In this document: positions 52,471-61,568 of the stretch, piece after piece
How the letters are laid out: every line of letters begins with the position of its first letter
How positions within the stretch are numbered: position 1 is the first letter of the stretch
Source of the DNA: Pseudomonas sp. NFIX28
GTDB taxonomy: Bacteria; Pseudomonadota; Gammaproteobacteria; Pseudomonadales; Pseudomonadaceae
Length of the DNA: 64,000 nt
Direction: 5' to 3'
NCBI RefSeq assembly: GCF_900107395.1
Contig: NZ_FNPW01000017.1
Coordinates: 81,880 to 145,879 of the forward strand
Made by a program: the position numbers and the translations under genes
Notes under the pieces: generated by a model
What the model was told of the DNA's origin: nothing
What the model saw: the letters and a program-made list of their open reading frames with translations, nothing else
Databases searched by the model: none

Positions 52471-53667
52471 TTACACCTGGATCAGGTTGGCGATCTTCAC
52501 GTCCGGATCGACATCGGCTTCGTAGTCGACGCCGTCGATCTCGAAACCGAACAGGCGCAGGAATTCCTGCTTGTAGCCGGTGAAGTCGGTCAGCTGGTAG
52601 AGGTTTTCGCTGGTGACTTCATCCCACAGCTGCTTCACGCGGTCCTGGATGGCCGGTTCCAGTTCCTTGTAGTCGGCGCGCAGGCGGCCTTCCTGGTCGA
52701 TGATCGGGTTCGGGTTGTACAGGCTGTCCTTGTACAGGCCGTAGACCTGCTCGATGCAACCTTCGTGGGTGCCCTGCTCTTTCATGACCTTGAACAGCAG
52801 CGACAGGTACAGCGGCATGATCGGGATCGCCGAGCTGGCCTGGGTCACCACGGCCTTGAGCACCGAAACCCGCGCGTCGCCGCCCAGCTCCGACAGCTCC
52901 TTGCGGATGCCGATGACTTTCTGGTCCAGGTCCTTCTTGGCTTCGCCAATGGAGCCGTTCCAGTAGATGTCGTGGGTCAGCTTCTCGCCCAGGTAGGTAA
53001 AGGCGGTGGTTTTCGCGCCTTCGGCCAGCACGCCGGCTTCGTGCAGCGCGTCGATCCACATCTGCCAGTCTTCGCCGCCCATCACCGCCACGGTGCCGTC
53101 GATTTCTTCCTGGGTGGCTGGCTGCAGGGTGGTTTCTTTAACGATTTCCTTGTCGGTGTCGACACCACGCAGGGTCACCGACTTGCCCAGCGGCTTGAGG
53201 GTCGAGCTCAGCACTTCACCGGTTTTCGGGTGGGTACGGCGCGGAGCGGCCAGGCTATAGACCACCAGGTCGATCTTGCCCAGGTCGCGCTTGATGGTTT
53301 CGATGGTCTGGCGCTTGACTTCGTCGGAGAAGGCGTCGCCGTTGATGCTCTTGGCGTACAGGCCTTTTTCTTCGGCAAATTTGTGGAAAGCCGCGGTGTT
53401 GTACCAGCCGGCGGTGCCGAGCTTGCCGTCAACGCTGCCGCGCTCGAAGAACACGCCCAGGGTGTTGGCACCGCAACCGAAGGCAGCGGTGATACGCGCA
53501 GCCAGGCCGTAGCCGGTGGAAGCGCCGAGCACCAGTACGTTCTTTGGCCCAGCGTCGATGGCGCCTTGTTCGGTGACGTAGTCGATCTGTTGCTTGACGT
53601 TGGCTTCGCAACCGACCGGGTGGGTCGTCACACAGATAAAGCCGCGAACGCGGGGTTTGATGACCAT
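52471..53667 (-). CDS. fabV: Enoyl-ACP reductase FabV (trans-2-enoyl-CoA reductase family)
   Basis: 398 residues. NADH-binding 'VLVLGASTGYGLAARITAAFGCGA' (G-x5-G-Y-G type) and the active site Y-x8-K in 'HDIYWNGSIGEAKKDLD'. Last step of fatty-acid elongation; FabV is intrinsically insensitive to triclosan, unlike FabI. Start 53667 (MVIKPRVRGFICV) is the family start; the frame extension to 53811 is not supported. No fabI occurs in the window, although in P. aeruginosa fabI lies after nppD. Confidence 0.94.
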   Translation of the reverse strand: MVIKPRVRGFICVTTHPVGCEANVKQQIDYVTEQGAIDAGPKNVLVLGASTGYGLAARITAAFGCGANTLGVFFERGSVDGKLGTAGWYNTAAFHKFAEEKGLYAKSINGDAFSDEVKRQTIETIKRDLGKIDLVVYSLAAPRRTHPKTGEVLSSTLKPLGKSVTLRGVDTDKEIVKETTLQPATQEEIDGTVAVMGGEDWQMWIDALHEAGVLAEGAKTTAFTYLGEKLTHDIYWNGSIGEAKKDLDQKVIGIRKELSELGGDARVSVLKAVVTQASSAIPIMPLYLSLLFKVMKEQGTHEGCIEQVYGLYKDSLYNPNPIIDQEGRLRADYKELEPAIQDRVKQLWDEVTSENLYQLTDFTGYKQEFLRLFGFEIDGVDYEADVDPDVKIANLIQV

Positions 53668-53878
53668 AGACAATCTCCCAAATTTCAATATGCCAAGAGC
53701 CAATACGGGCTGCAGCAGCGTCACTTGTTCAAGTCGTAGACGCTCGGAACGTCCTCGCGTCACGCCTTGGCGGTTCAATGAATGCAGATTTGCCCGCCAG
53801 CATAAGTTCATTCCCGGGTTTGGGCCAGAAAACGCTGAAGTTGCGCCTAGGCCCGCCGGCCCCGGGAAAGGGCTGCGC

Positions 53879-55168
53879 TCAGGGGTTCAGACGGTGGGCA
53901 TCGTAGGCATCCCGGACCTGACAGGCGGTGTAGGTCGCCTGCGCCGCCACCAGGCCCAGCAGGCCGCAGGTGGGCACCAGGCCGAAGCGGGCAAAGCCCT
54001 GGGGAATCGGGATGGACTTGGCGATGGCATCCGCCAGCACCTCCCCCGCCACCGTGGTCGGCGCCATGCCGTGGCCGCCGAAGCCCACGGCATGCCATAC
54101 CCCGTTGTCATCCCGGCCGATCTGCGCCATCTGCTGGCGGCCGTAGCTCATCAGCCCGCCCCAGGCATAGTCGAGCTGCACGTCGGCCAATTGCGGGTAG
54201 ACCGTGACCAGGTCGGCCTTCAGCAAGCCGGCGATCGCCTGCGGGCCGCGATTGAGGATGGAAATGCGCCCGCCCCAGAGGATCCGGCTGTCCGCCAGCG
54301 GGCGGTAATAGTCGAAGGCGAACCGGGTGTCGTAGACGGCCGCCTCGCAGTTGATCGCCTCGCGCAAACGCTCGCCCAGAGGCTCGGTGGCCACCACGTA
54401 GGTGGCGATCGGCAGCGTCGCCCGCTCCACCGGGCGATACAGCCCGCGGGCATAACCGCCCGCGGCGAATACCACCTGCTCGGCCAGCACTTCGCCGTGC
54501 GTGGTCCTGACCAGGTACTTGCCGCCCTGCGGCTCGATCGCCAGGGCCGCCGAGTGTTCGTGGATATCGATGCCATGCCCGGCCACGGCCGCCGCCACGC
54601 CATAGACATACTTGAGCGGGTGGAAGTGAAAGGCATTGCTCTCGAACAAGGCGCCGAAATAGCGCTCGGTCTTGAGCATTTCCCGCAACTCGCCGGGCGC
54701 CACGTGCTGCCAGTCGACGCCATAGACCTCCTTCATCAGTTGCCGAGGTTGCTCCAGGCGCGCCGGGTCGTTGAACCAGTTGGCCAGCAAGATGCCCTTG
54801 TCGGTCAGCTCGCACTGGATGCCGTATTGCCGGACGCGCTGGCGGATCAGCTCGACCGCGTCGATGGTCAGCCGGTAGAGCCGCCGTGCCTCTTCGCGGC
54901 CCAGCACCTTGAACAGCTCGGCGTTGCCCAGGCAATAGCCGGCGAATACAAACCCGCCGTTGCGCCCCGAAGCGCCGTGCCCCACGGAGTGGGATTCGAG
55001 CAGCACCACGTCGCTCACGCCACGTTCGGCCAGGCCAAGGGCAGTGGAAAGCCCGGCCAGCCCGCCGCCCAGAATGCAGACCCGGGTTTCCACCCGCCCG
55101 TCGAGCCCTGGGTAGGCGGTCTTTTCAACCGTGGCTTGGTAGTAAGTTTCGACAAAGGCATGACGCAT
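53879..55168 (-). CDS. FAD-dependent oxidoreductase, DAO (glycine/D-amino-acid oxidase) family
   Basis: 429 residues. FAD Rossmann 'RVCILGGGLAGLSTALGLAERGVSDVVLLE' with 'GHGASGRNGGFVF', C-terminal 'HAVGFGGHGMAPTTVAGEVLADAI'. Close to the PuuB/gamma-glutamylputrescine-oxidase group and possibly an oxidase of a D-amino acid or polyamine conjugate. Monocistronic; ~210-bp gap to fabV upstream region. Confidence 0.8.
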   Translation of the reverse strand: MRHAFVETYYQATVEKTAYPGLDGRVETRVCILGGGLAGLSTALGLAERGVSDVVLLESHSVGHGASGRNGGFVFAGYCLGNAELFKVLGREEARRLYRLTIDAVELIRQRVRQYGIQCELTDKGILLANWFNDPARLEQPRQLMKEVYGVDWQHVAPGELREMLKTERYFGALFESNAFHFHPLKYVYGVAAAVAGHGIDIHEHSAALAIEPQGGKYLVRTTHGEVLAEQVVFAAGGYARGLYRPVERATLPIATYVVATEPLGERLREAINCEAAVYDTRFAFDYYRPLADSRILWGGRISILNRGPQAIAGLLKADLVTVYPQLADVQLDYAWGGLMSYGRQQMAQIGRDDNGVWHAVGFGGHGMAPTTVAGEVLADAIAKSIPIPQGFARFGLVPTCGLLGLVAAQATYTACQVRDAYDAHRLNP

Positions 55169-55290
55169 TGCGTGGCTCCGGGGTCATGGGCGCAGGAAAG
55201 TCCCTCTTTCTGTTCATAGCCGACTTTCGCCGCGAACGAGGCAGTTTCTTCAGGGCGCCTGGTTTCACCGGCGGCAAATCGAGCGGCCGG

Positions 55291-57468
55291 CTAAGGGCGC
55301 CAGCCCACGAACCACTGCCCGAACAGCCGGGCCGGCAGCGGCCTGGAAAACAGCTCGCCCTGCCCCACGCCGTAACCTTGCGCCAGCAGGATATCGCGCT
55401 GCTCGGGGTGCTCGATGCCCTCGGCCACTACCCGCAGGGCCAGGCCCTTGCCGATGCCGACGACCGCCTCGCTCAAGGCGCGGCAGGAGGCATCGTGCTG
55501 CAGCTCCTCGACAAAGCTCTTGTCCAGCTTCAGTTCGTTGATCGGCAAGCGCCGCAGATAGCCCAGGCTGGAATAACCCGCGCCAAAGTCATCGATGGCC
55601 AGGCGCACGCCCAGGGTGTGCAGGTCCTGGAGGGTCTGCTCGGTATTGGGGTTGCTGCACAGGAACACGCCCTCCGTGACCTCCACGCACAGGTCCGCCG
55701 GCTGCAGGCCGCAGCGCTGCAACTGGCGGGCGATCAGGGCCGCCAGGTTGAGGTTGTGGAAATTGGTCGGCGACAGGTTGACCGAAATGGACGGCACCCT
55801 GAGCCCCGCCTGACGCCAGCGCGCCAGTTGCTCGCAGGCTTTGCACAGCACCCACTGGCTGAGGTAGTTGATCAGCCCGCACTCCTCGGCCAGGGCGATA
55901 AATTGCGCCGGCGCAATCTTGCCCAGGCTCGGATGTTCCCAGCGTGCCAGCGCCTCGACCCCGACCAGGCCGTTGCTGCGCAAGTCGATCTGCGGCTGGA
56001 ACACCAGGTGCAGGCCGTCGCTGGTCAGGGCCTGGCGCAGCGCCGTCTCCAGCTGCAGGCGGTGCTGGGCGAGCTGGTCCATTTCCTCGAGGAAAAACCT
56101 GAAACCGCCGCGCTCGGTGCGCTTGGCCTGGTCCATGGCGATATCGGCGCAATGCAACAGGCTTTCCATGTCCTGGCCGTCGCCGGGAAACATGCTGACG
56201 CCGATGCTGGCCGAGGGCAGCATGGCGGTTCCGGCAATCTCGGCCGGGGCGCCCAGGGTTGGCATCAGGCGCTCGAGAAAAGCCGTGACCTTGCCGGCGT
56301 TCATGCGGGGCAGCACCAGCACGAACTCATCGCCCGACAGCCGCCCGACGATGTCCGACTCGCGCAGCACGCTGCGCAGCCGCTGCGCCATGATTTGCAG
56401 CAGCGCATCGCCCGAGGCATGGCCCAGGGCATCGTTGACCTGCTTGAAACGATCCAGGTCGACATACAACACCGCCAGCTCGCCCTGCTCACGGGCGACC
56501 TCGGCGATGCTGCGGTTGGCCTCGGCCAGCAGGAAGCTGCGATTGGGCAAGCCGGTCAGGGCATCGGCGAACGCCATGCGGCGGATCGAAACCATGACCT
56601 CCGGCGCCAGGCGCTCGACTTCCTGGCACAGCAGCGTCAACACGCTGTCCAGCGGCTGCTCTTGCAACAAGGCGCCCACGACCTTGTCCTGCAGCGCTTC
56701 GGGTAACCGGGAACCGCTGATATCGGTGAACACAATGACGATGTTGCCGATCCGCCCCGCGGCGTCGAACACCGGCGCCGAGCAGACCTGCACCCTCAGC
56801 CGCTGGCCGTTGCGCTTGCCGACCAGGCCACAGGCTTCATGGGGCTGGCCACCGAGGATGCTGTCCAGCTGCAGCGCATCGGCCTGCGCGTCGGCATCGG
56901 CGACGAAGAACATCTGCGGCGAGCGCTCGAGCAGTTCCTCGCGCGAATACCCCAGCAAGCGCACCAGCCCGTCGTTGATGTAGATCATCCGGCCGTCGGC
57001 ATCGACGATGCAGATGGCCGAACAGTCGGGGTTGACCGACATCGACAGCAAGCACTGCTCGATATCCTTCAGCCGCGCCTGGGTCACGTCCTTGAAAAAG
57101 GCCGCATACAAAATGTGCGTCTGCAGGGTGATTTTCGAAATCGCCATCGCGCCCCAGCGCTCTTCGCCGTCCTTGCGCGTGATGCAGACATCGCGGCTGG
57201 TGCCGATGATCTTGTTGATCCCGGTCTGGCCGTCGTTCCGCGAGCGGATGGGGATCGGCACCAGCGTGCCGACATCGCTGCCCAGCACCTCGCGCCGTGG
57301 GCAGCCCCAGAAGCGTTCGGCCGCCGCGTTGAAAAATACCACCTGGTTGCGATCGTCGATGATCACCACTGCATCGTTGGCCTGTTCCAGGGTCTGCGCG
57401 AAAAAGCCCGCGTCTTCTTCTCCGGCCGTCGACCCGACGCTCATATCCATTGTCGCCACTTCATGCAT
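55291..57468 (-). CDS. DosP-like PAS-PAS-GGDEF-EAL cyclic-di-GMP protein
   Basis: 725 residues. PAS1 ~21-128 ('FAQTLEQANDAVVIIDDRNQVVFFNAAAERFWGCPRREVLG'), PAS2 ~140-250, GGDEF with SGDEF at 378-382, EAL with E505-A-L ('LVGVEALARW', 'DDFGAGYSSLGYL'). Architecture and PAS1 resemble E. coli DosP, but the region equivalent to its heme ligands reads 'IPIRSRNDGQTG' and 'IIGTSRDV', without the His and Met. It is probably a c-di-GMP phosphodiesterase with an altered sensor. Start 57468 (MHEVATMD) is one of three close ATGs. Confidence 0.78.
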   Translation of the reverse strand: MHEVATMDMSVGSTAGEEDAGFFAQTLEQANDAVVIIDDRNQVVFFNAAAERFWGCPRREVLGSDVGTLVPIPIRSRNDGQTGINKIIGTSRDVCITRKDGEERWGAMAISKITLQTHILYAAFFKDVTQARLKDIEQCLLSMSVNPDCSAICIVDADGRMIYINDGLVRLLGYSREELLERSPQMFFVADADAQADALQLDSILGGQPHEACGLVGKRNGQRLRVQVCSAPVFDAAGRIGNIVIVFTDISGSRLPEALQDKVVGALLQEQPLDSVLTLLCQEVERLAPEVMVSIRRMAFADALTGLPNRSFLLAEANRSIAEVAREQGELAVLYVDLDRFKQVNDALGHASGDALLQIMAQRLRSVLRESDIVGRLSGDEFVLVLPRMNAGKVTAFLERLMPTLGAPAEIAGTAMLPSASIGVSMFPGDGQDMESLLHCADIAMDQAKRTERGGFRFFLEEMDQLAQHRLQLETALRQALTSDGLHLVFQPQIDLRSNGLVGVEALARWEHPSLGKIAPAQFIALAEECGLINYLSQWVLCKACEQLARWRQAGLRVPSISVNLSPTNFHNLNLAALIARQLQRCGLQPADLCVEVTEGVFLCSNPNTEQTLQDLHTLGVRLAIDDFGAGYSSLGYLRRLPINELKLDKSFVEELQHDASCRALSEAVVGIGKGLALRVVAEGIEHPEQRDILLAQGYGVGQGELFSRPLPARLFGQWFVGWRP

Positions 57469-58193
57469 GCCATCACGGTCGTCGTCCCTGATTACCGTGA
57501 AGCGCCATTGACAGCCCTCGACACTGGAGGGGCCCCGTCGTCGAAGCCACACCCGATACGGCTCAGCAAGGCTGAGAAAGCGTTTTTACCCGGGCGAGCA
57601 GGACATCAGGCCATCGGCGTGGACATGGGTCTTTTAGGCCATCGACCTGAAATTAGATAATAGCCGCGAAGTGGCCGGCCCATGGAAAACCGTGCGAACG
57701 GCACCCTGCCCGCCGGCCCTCGCCAAGGCCATGCAATCCGTAGTGTCCGCTTGTGGAGGGCACTTTAGTCACCGGGTTGTTCGATGTGCCAGATTTCAGG
57801 GCTTCACGAAGAGCCAGACCTGTTCATGAGACCACTGGACAGCAGATGAACTGCAACTGATGGACGCTCGACGGTCGCTGCCAGAATGCAGAAAAGGGGG
57901 CGGACGGCTTATAGGGTTATTTCGCCGAGCTATTTCAAGATTTTTTGCCGCTCGTGTTTTCGGTATGGGTGAAGCAGGGATTGCGGTTGGACCGTTTCCG
58001 GGATCGCTAAAAAGGATGTCGAGCCACACAGAAAAACATCAGGCTATTTGCAAACCGTCAGAAATGAAAGCCCATGCCGGGCAGCTTTCAAGAGCGGATA
58101 TTTCCAATATCAACGCCCGAAAACGCTGATCGTTTAGCAGCTTACAATGAGCACCCAAACCGTCAGTGTCACCGCACAGCATAAGGACATCCC
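57469..58193. other. Gene-poor region of lower GC at the start of the accessory stretch
   Basis: 725 bp without convincing coding sequence. Contains a small hairpin CTCAGC-aag-GCTGAG (57562-57576) followed by gcgttttta. Short frames (57860-58129 plus, 57796-58029 minus) lack recognisable features. Looks like decayed DNA at an insertion junction. Confidence 0.45.
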
Positions 58194-58694
58194 TTGCGAA
58201 GACTACTCCTCAGTAACAAAAAACTCCGAGGCATCCCCCGACGTCTCCGCGCATTGGAGTACTGGGCCGCGGGCTTTAGCGGTGAGTTCTATCCTCACAT
58301 TGATGAACGCCAGCGCTACACGCACTGGAAGATTCCAGTGCTCAATACCCTCGTTGAGGGTCCGCAGGCACGTATCGAATTGCAGGCGTTTTGCGTTCAG
58401 CAACTGCTCGAAGCAGCGAACCATCTTTCCCGCGCTGCGGATCGCAGCCATGGCTACTACCGCGTCGCCTGCCTACTGGTATGGCCCTGGCTGCACCAAA
58501 GTGAAGTAACGGTGTTCTATGACCGTGAGTACTATCTGAGTTTTCTGGGGCAGCATAATTCGCTCGCTCCAATAAGCCTGAGCCACAAGCTTGCCCTGGA
58601 TATACCCGAGTCATTCATCGAGCATGGGCATGATGTAACCCAAAGCGATGATGAGGTTGAAGTTCAGTGGTGGTGTATTGGGGAGCGTGCCTGA
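58194..58694 (+). CDS. DUF3916 protein
   Basis: 166 residues. 'KLRGIPRRLRALEYWAAGFSGEFYPHI', 'WKIPVLNTLVEGPQARIELQAFCVQQLLEAANHL', 'RVACLLVWPWLHQSEVTVFYDREYYLSFL' fit DUF3916, of unknown function. It begins with TTG 58194, 6 bp after AAGGA (58183-58187); there is no in-frame ATG earlier. GC and codon use are lower than in the core genes, so probably acquired. Convergent with the next gene (47-bp gap). Confidence 0.65.
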   Translation: MRRLLLSNKKLRGIPRRLRALEYWAAGFSGEFYPHIDERQRYTHWKIPVLNTLVEGPQARIELQAFCVQQLLEAANHLSRAADRSHGYYRVACLLVWPWLHQSEVTVFYDREYYLSFLGQHNSLAPISLSHKLALDIPESFIEHGHDVTQSDDEVEVQWWCIGERA

Positions 58695-58741
58695 TCAACG
58701 AAGTTCAGGGACAGGCCCTGGGTTGATAGTTGACCACTAGG

Positions 58742-59227
58742 CTAATAGCCAAGCTCAAATTGCTGAAAGCCCACGCGCTTGATGTAAATCCAAAAGTCAT
58801 CCCCTGGCTCATGCAGCTCCATGCAGACGCTGTGACTCATACACAGTTCGTCTTCATCGACCAAGGTACGACCCCAATCAAAATCCGGGTTCTTGGAAAT
58901 GGTATAGCCGGGGTAAGGTGAGTCGAGATCGAAGTGGATTGAGCACACATACAACGGAGACTCCCACGGCATATGAGTCTCATAAAGCCGCATCAACTCG
59001 GGCCTCTGCGTTTTACAGTGCTGCTCGGCAAACTTTAGGGCTTGGGGCAAATCAGTCCACGCGGCATTGACCATATGTTGCGCTTCGATAAGCCTGGCAT
59101 GGGGGAGCTCGTCATCGTGATGCTGGACGTAAATCAATCGGCTCCCAAACTGGAACTCGCATTGCCAGACACCCGAGGGAATACGCCAATGACCAATCAT
59201 GGATTCGTTCAGTAGATTGATGTCCAT
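58742..59227 (-). CDS. Hypothetical protein of the accessory region
   Basis: 161 residues starting MDINLLNESMIGHWRIPSGVWQCEFQFGSRLIYVQHHDDELPH. Soluble, rich in acidic and aromatic residues ('ESPLYVCSIHFDLDSPYPGYTISKNPDFDWGRTLVDEDELCMSHSV'), no signal peptide. I recognise no family. Size, composition and company of DUF3916 are reminiscent of immunity-type proteins, but no toxin gene is visible. Start 59227 was chosen over the 59374 extension. Confidence 0.5.
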   Translation of the reverse strand: MDINLLNESMIGHWRIPSGVWQCEFQFGSRLIYVQHHDDELPHARLIEAQHMVNAAWTDLPQALKFAEQHCKTQRPELMRLYETHMPWESPLYVCSIHFDLDSPYPGYTISKNPDFDWGRTLVDEDELCMSHSVCMELHEPGDDFWIYIKRVGFQQFELGY

Positions 59228-59346
59228 CGCGGTGCTACGCAGTTGGGAGCTCAGGTTACCTGTCGAGCGTCTCTGAGAACACCTGCCCCTTAGAGCTGTC
59301 CGCCCAACATCCACAAGATCTGACCTGCAGAAATCGATCAAGGGCT

Positions 59347-59377
59347 GCTTTCGGCCAGAAGCAGACGTTGGCAAGCG
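59347..59377. repeat. Dispersed repeat, copy left of the cassette
   Basis: gctttcggccagaagcagac and following bases, similar to 63607-63637 and 63573-63600 beyond the other end of the TetR-to-methyltransferase cassette. In the 221-bp gap between the hypothetical gene and tetR. Confidence 0.55.
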
Positions 59378-59448
59378 ACTGCTAACGGCCGAAGCCTGCC
59401 ATTTGTGATGGCCAGCTAACGACCAACATCAGGCGTTCAAATCAACCA

Positions 59449-60078
59449 CTAAACACCGTGCGCGGCGATGAACATGGCGACAGCCGACCGGCAATAGGAT
59501 TCGATTTCGTTGTCGTCCTCGGCTTTCGCCTCATCGAAGCGGGCGATCATCAAGAGATCGGACCCTTTGATAAGCGCGGCAAACAAGCGGGCAGACTCTA
59601 ACGGGTCGGGCACGTTAAGCATCGCCTCCGCGTGCAACTGACGCAACAGGGCCTCGATCTGGGCGATGACATAGGCAGGGCCGGCTTCGTAATGGAGCTT
59701 GCTCAACGACTTTTGCTTCGTCTTGTCGACCATGATCATGGCTTCAACACTGCGCACTTCCGGACTCAACAACGTGCGCAACAGGAATGTCCCCACCGCC
59801 ATGAGCTGATCTGCAGCCGAACCGTCGACGCCTTCAATAATGGCCTGTGGTGCAAACTGATGGCAGTGGGCCGCGATGGCCGCGCTGAACAGCGCCTCCT
59901 TGTTCTCAAAGTGTCGGTAGATGCTTAGCTTGGATATTTTTGCCCGCTGGGCGACCTTGTCCATTGTTGTCGCTTGAAAACCCAACTCCACAAAAAGTTC
60001 GCCGGCGGCGTCGACGATCGTTTGGCTGAGCGCCTCGTTGGCCGGCCGGCCGCGCCGGGTCTGGCTGATTTCGGTCAT
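59449..60078 (-). CDS. TetR/AcrR-family transcriptional regulator
   Basis: 209 residues. N-terminal HTH 'QTIVDAAGELFVELGFQATTMDKVAQRAKISKLSIYRHFENKEALFSAAI'; C-terminal ligand domain 'HYEAGPAYVIAQIEALLRQLHAE', AefR-like. Divergent from the flavoprotein gene with 106 bp between, so it likely represses the cassette and itself. Start 60078 (MTEISQTRRGRP); the long upstream frame runs into the promoter. Confidence 0.87.
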   Translation of the reverse strand: MTEISQTRRGRPANEALSQTIVDAAGELFVELGFQATTMDKVAQRAKISKLSIYRHFENKEALFSAAIAAHCHQFAPQAIIEGVDGSAADQLMAVGTFLLRTLLSPEVRSVEAMIMVDKTKQKSLSKLHYEAGPAYVIAQIEALLRQLHAEAMLNVPDPLESARLFAALIKGSDLLMIARFDEAKAEDDNEIESYCRSAVAMFIAAHGV

Positions 60079-60092
60079 AAAAATTCCAGTAC

Positions 60093-60125
60093 TTGACGGT
60101 ATCGTAATTCCGGGATTATGGTACT
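60093..60125. promoter_or_regulatory. Candidate TetR operator overlapping the cassette promoter
   Basis: Imperfect inverted repeat GGTATCGTAAT (60098-60108) and ATTATGGTACT (60115-60125), 8 of 11 positions paired. TTGACG (60093-60098) and a TATGGT-like -10 (60117-60122) read toward the flavoprotein gene, so the operator covers the spacer and -10. Confidence 0.45.
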
Positions 60126-60184
60126 CGAAAGTATCCAAACAGTAAAACCCAAGCCCCTTCAGCCACAACGCGGAGCCTATCACC

Positions 60185-61078
60185 ATGAATGACGTCATCA
60201 TTATCGGCGGCAGTTTTGCGGGTCTTGCCGCCGCCCTCCAGCTTGGTCGTGCCCGCCGAAAAGTCACCGTTCTCGATACCGGCCTTCCGCGTAATCGCTT
60301 CGCCGACCACTCGCATGGTCTACTCGGCCACGACCACAAGCCACCGCTGGAGATTCTTGCCGAGGCGCGGCAGCAACTGGCGCGCTACCCTACGGTCAGT
60401 CTGGTCACTGCCCGAGCCGAGAGTATTTCCGGCGCCATTGACGATTTCTCCATCCTCACTGGCGATGGCGAAAGCCTCAGGGCGCGCCGCCTGATCCTGA
60501 GCTATGGCGTCGCCGACCAGATGCCTGAAGTTCCCGGCTTCGCCGAAGGCTGGGGCACCTCCATCGTGCCCTGCCCCTATTGTGACGGCTTTGAAGTTGC
60601 CGGCCGGCATTGGGGCCTCGTCTGGTCCGGCCCGCCATCGCACAACTACGTCAGGCTGTACCACGACTGGACCGACACATTGACGGTCTTCGCCAATGGT
60701 CACGACATTCCACCCGACATCCGGGCCGATCTGGCGCGCCGCGGCATCCCTGTCGTCGATGGCCGGATCACCGAAATCGACCATGAAGAGAGCCACAACG
60801 CCACCGTCAGGCTCGACGCCAGCCCCTCTGTTGCGGTCGACATCCTGTTCGCGCATCCGCGCAACAAGCCGTCCGCACGCCTGCATGAATCGCTGGGCCT
60901 CGCCACGGTCGATACGCCCCAGGGCATCGTCCTCAAGGTCGACGAGCGCCGCGAAACCAGCGTGCCCGGCATCTACGCCGCCGGCGACCTCGCCAACCCC
61001 GGAATGCCCTCGGTCACCACGGCATCATGGCAAGGCGCGACGGCGGGCATCTTCGCCCAGCAGTCGATGCTGGTTTGA
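60185..61078 (+). CDS. NAD(P)/FAD-dependent oxidoreductase, thioredoxin-reductase-like
   Basis: 297 residues. FAD motif 'VIIIGGSFAGLAAALQLGRARRKVTVLD'. C130-P-Y-C133 in 'VPCPYCDGFEVAG' is the redox-CxxC position of thioredoxin reductases; second dinucleotide motif weak ('LVWSGPPSHN'). Ends 'GIYAAGDLANPGMPSVTTASWQGATAGIFAQQ'. Resembles small TrxR-like flavoproteins with secondary-metabolite roles. Its last 51 bp reappear downstream. Confidence 0.82.
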   Translation: MNDVIIIGGSFAGLAAALQLGRARRKVTVLDTGLPRNRFADHSHGLLGHDHKPPLEILAEARQQLARYPTVSLVTARAESISGAIDDFSILTGDGESLRARRLILSYGVADQMPEVPGFAEGWGTSIVPCPYCDGFEVAGRHWGLVWSGPPSHNYVRLYHDWTDTLTVFANGHDIPPDIRADLARRGIPVVDGRITEIDHEESHNATVRLDASPSVAVDILFAHPRNKPSARLHESLGLATVDTPQGIVLKVDERRETSVPGIYAAGDLANPGMPSVTTASWQGATAGIFAQQSMLV

Positions 61079-61128
61079 GATCAAGCAGCATCGATCACGC
61101 CAATTTCACAATAGACGCGAGCGCCACC

Positions 61129-61506
61129 ATGGAAGTCCTAAAGAAATTCAAGCCGCTAGACGATAAATTCCCGCTTGAGCGCCAACTCGGCATCTCGGCC
61201 GCGCCAATCGTACTTATCAACATATTCACGGTCGGTTCCGCCGACGAAGCGGGCTTCCTGGACGCCTTCAAGGCGGCAGGCGAAACCCTGAAGAAGCAGC
61301 CGGGCTTCATCTCCACCCAACTGCACCGAGCGATCGGTGATAGCCCGACCTTCCTGAACTATGTGGTGTGGGAGTCCACCGAGACGCTCCGCGATGCCTT
61401 CGCCCGCCCCGAATTCGTCGCGAAGGTTTCGGCCTATCCGTCATCCGTCGTAGCCACCCCGCACCTGTTCCAGAAGGTCGCCGTCCCCGGCTTTTGCACG
61501 GCCTGA
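61129..61506 (+). CDS. Antibiotic biosynthesis monooxygenase (ABM) domain protein
   Basis: 125 residues, dimeric alpha-beta barrel: 'PIVLINIFTVGSADEAGFLDAFKAAGETLKKQPGFISTQLHRAIGDSPTFLNYVVWESTETLRDAFARPEFVAKV'. Such proteins are cofactor-independent monooxygenases or heme-degradation-like enzymes. Start 61129 (MEVLKKFKP); upstream frame overlaps the flavoprotein gene. Confidence 0.8.
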   Translation: MEVLKKFKPLDDKFPLERQLGISAAPIVLINIFTVGSADEAGFLDAFKAAGETLKKQPGFISTQLHRAIGDSPTFLNYVVWESTETLRDAFARPEFVAKVSAYPSSVVATPHLFQKVAVPGFCTA

Positions 61507-61517
61507 CTCCGGAAATA

Positions 61518-61568
61518 TGGCAAGGCGCGATGGCCGGCATCTTCGCCCAGCAGTCGATCCCGGCTTGA
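61518..61568 (+). pseudogene. Remnant of a second flavoprotein gene 3' end
   Basis: 51 bp encoding WQGAMAGIFAQQSIPA-stop, closely matching the end of the flavoprotein at 61028-61078 (WQGATAGIFAQQSMLV-stop). A partial duplication left after recombination around the ABM gene, or the end of a lost paralogue. Confidence 0.8.

Noticed and set aside
57860..58129. 89-residue open frame in the gap before DUF3916
   Set aside because: No RBS, no domain, basic low-complexity translation; likely chance.
58194..59227. Toxin-immunity or phage-defence pair
   Set aside because: The genes are convergent, not operonic, and neither shows a toxin or nuclease motif; kept only as a question.
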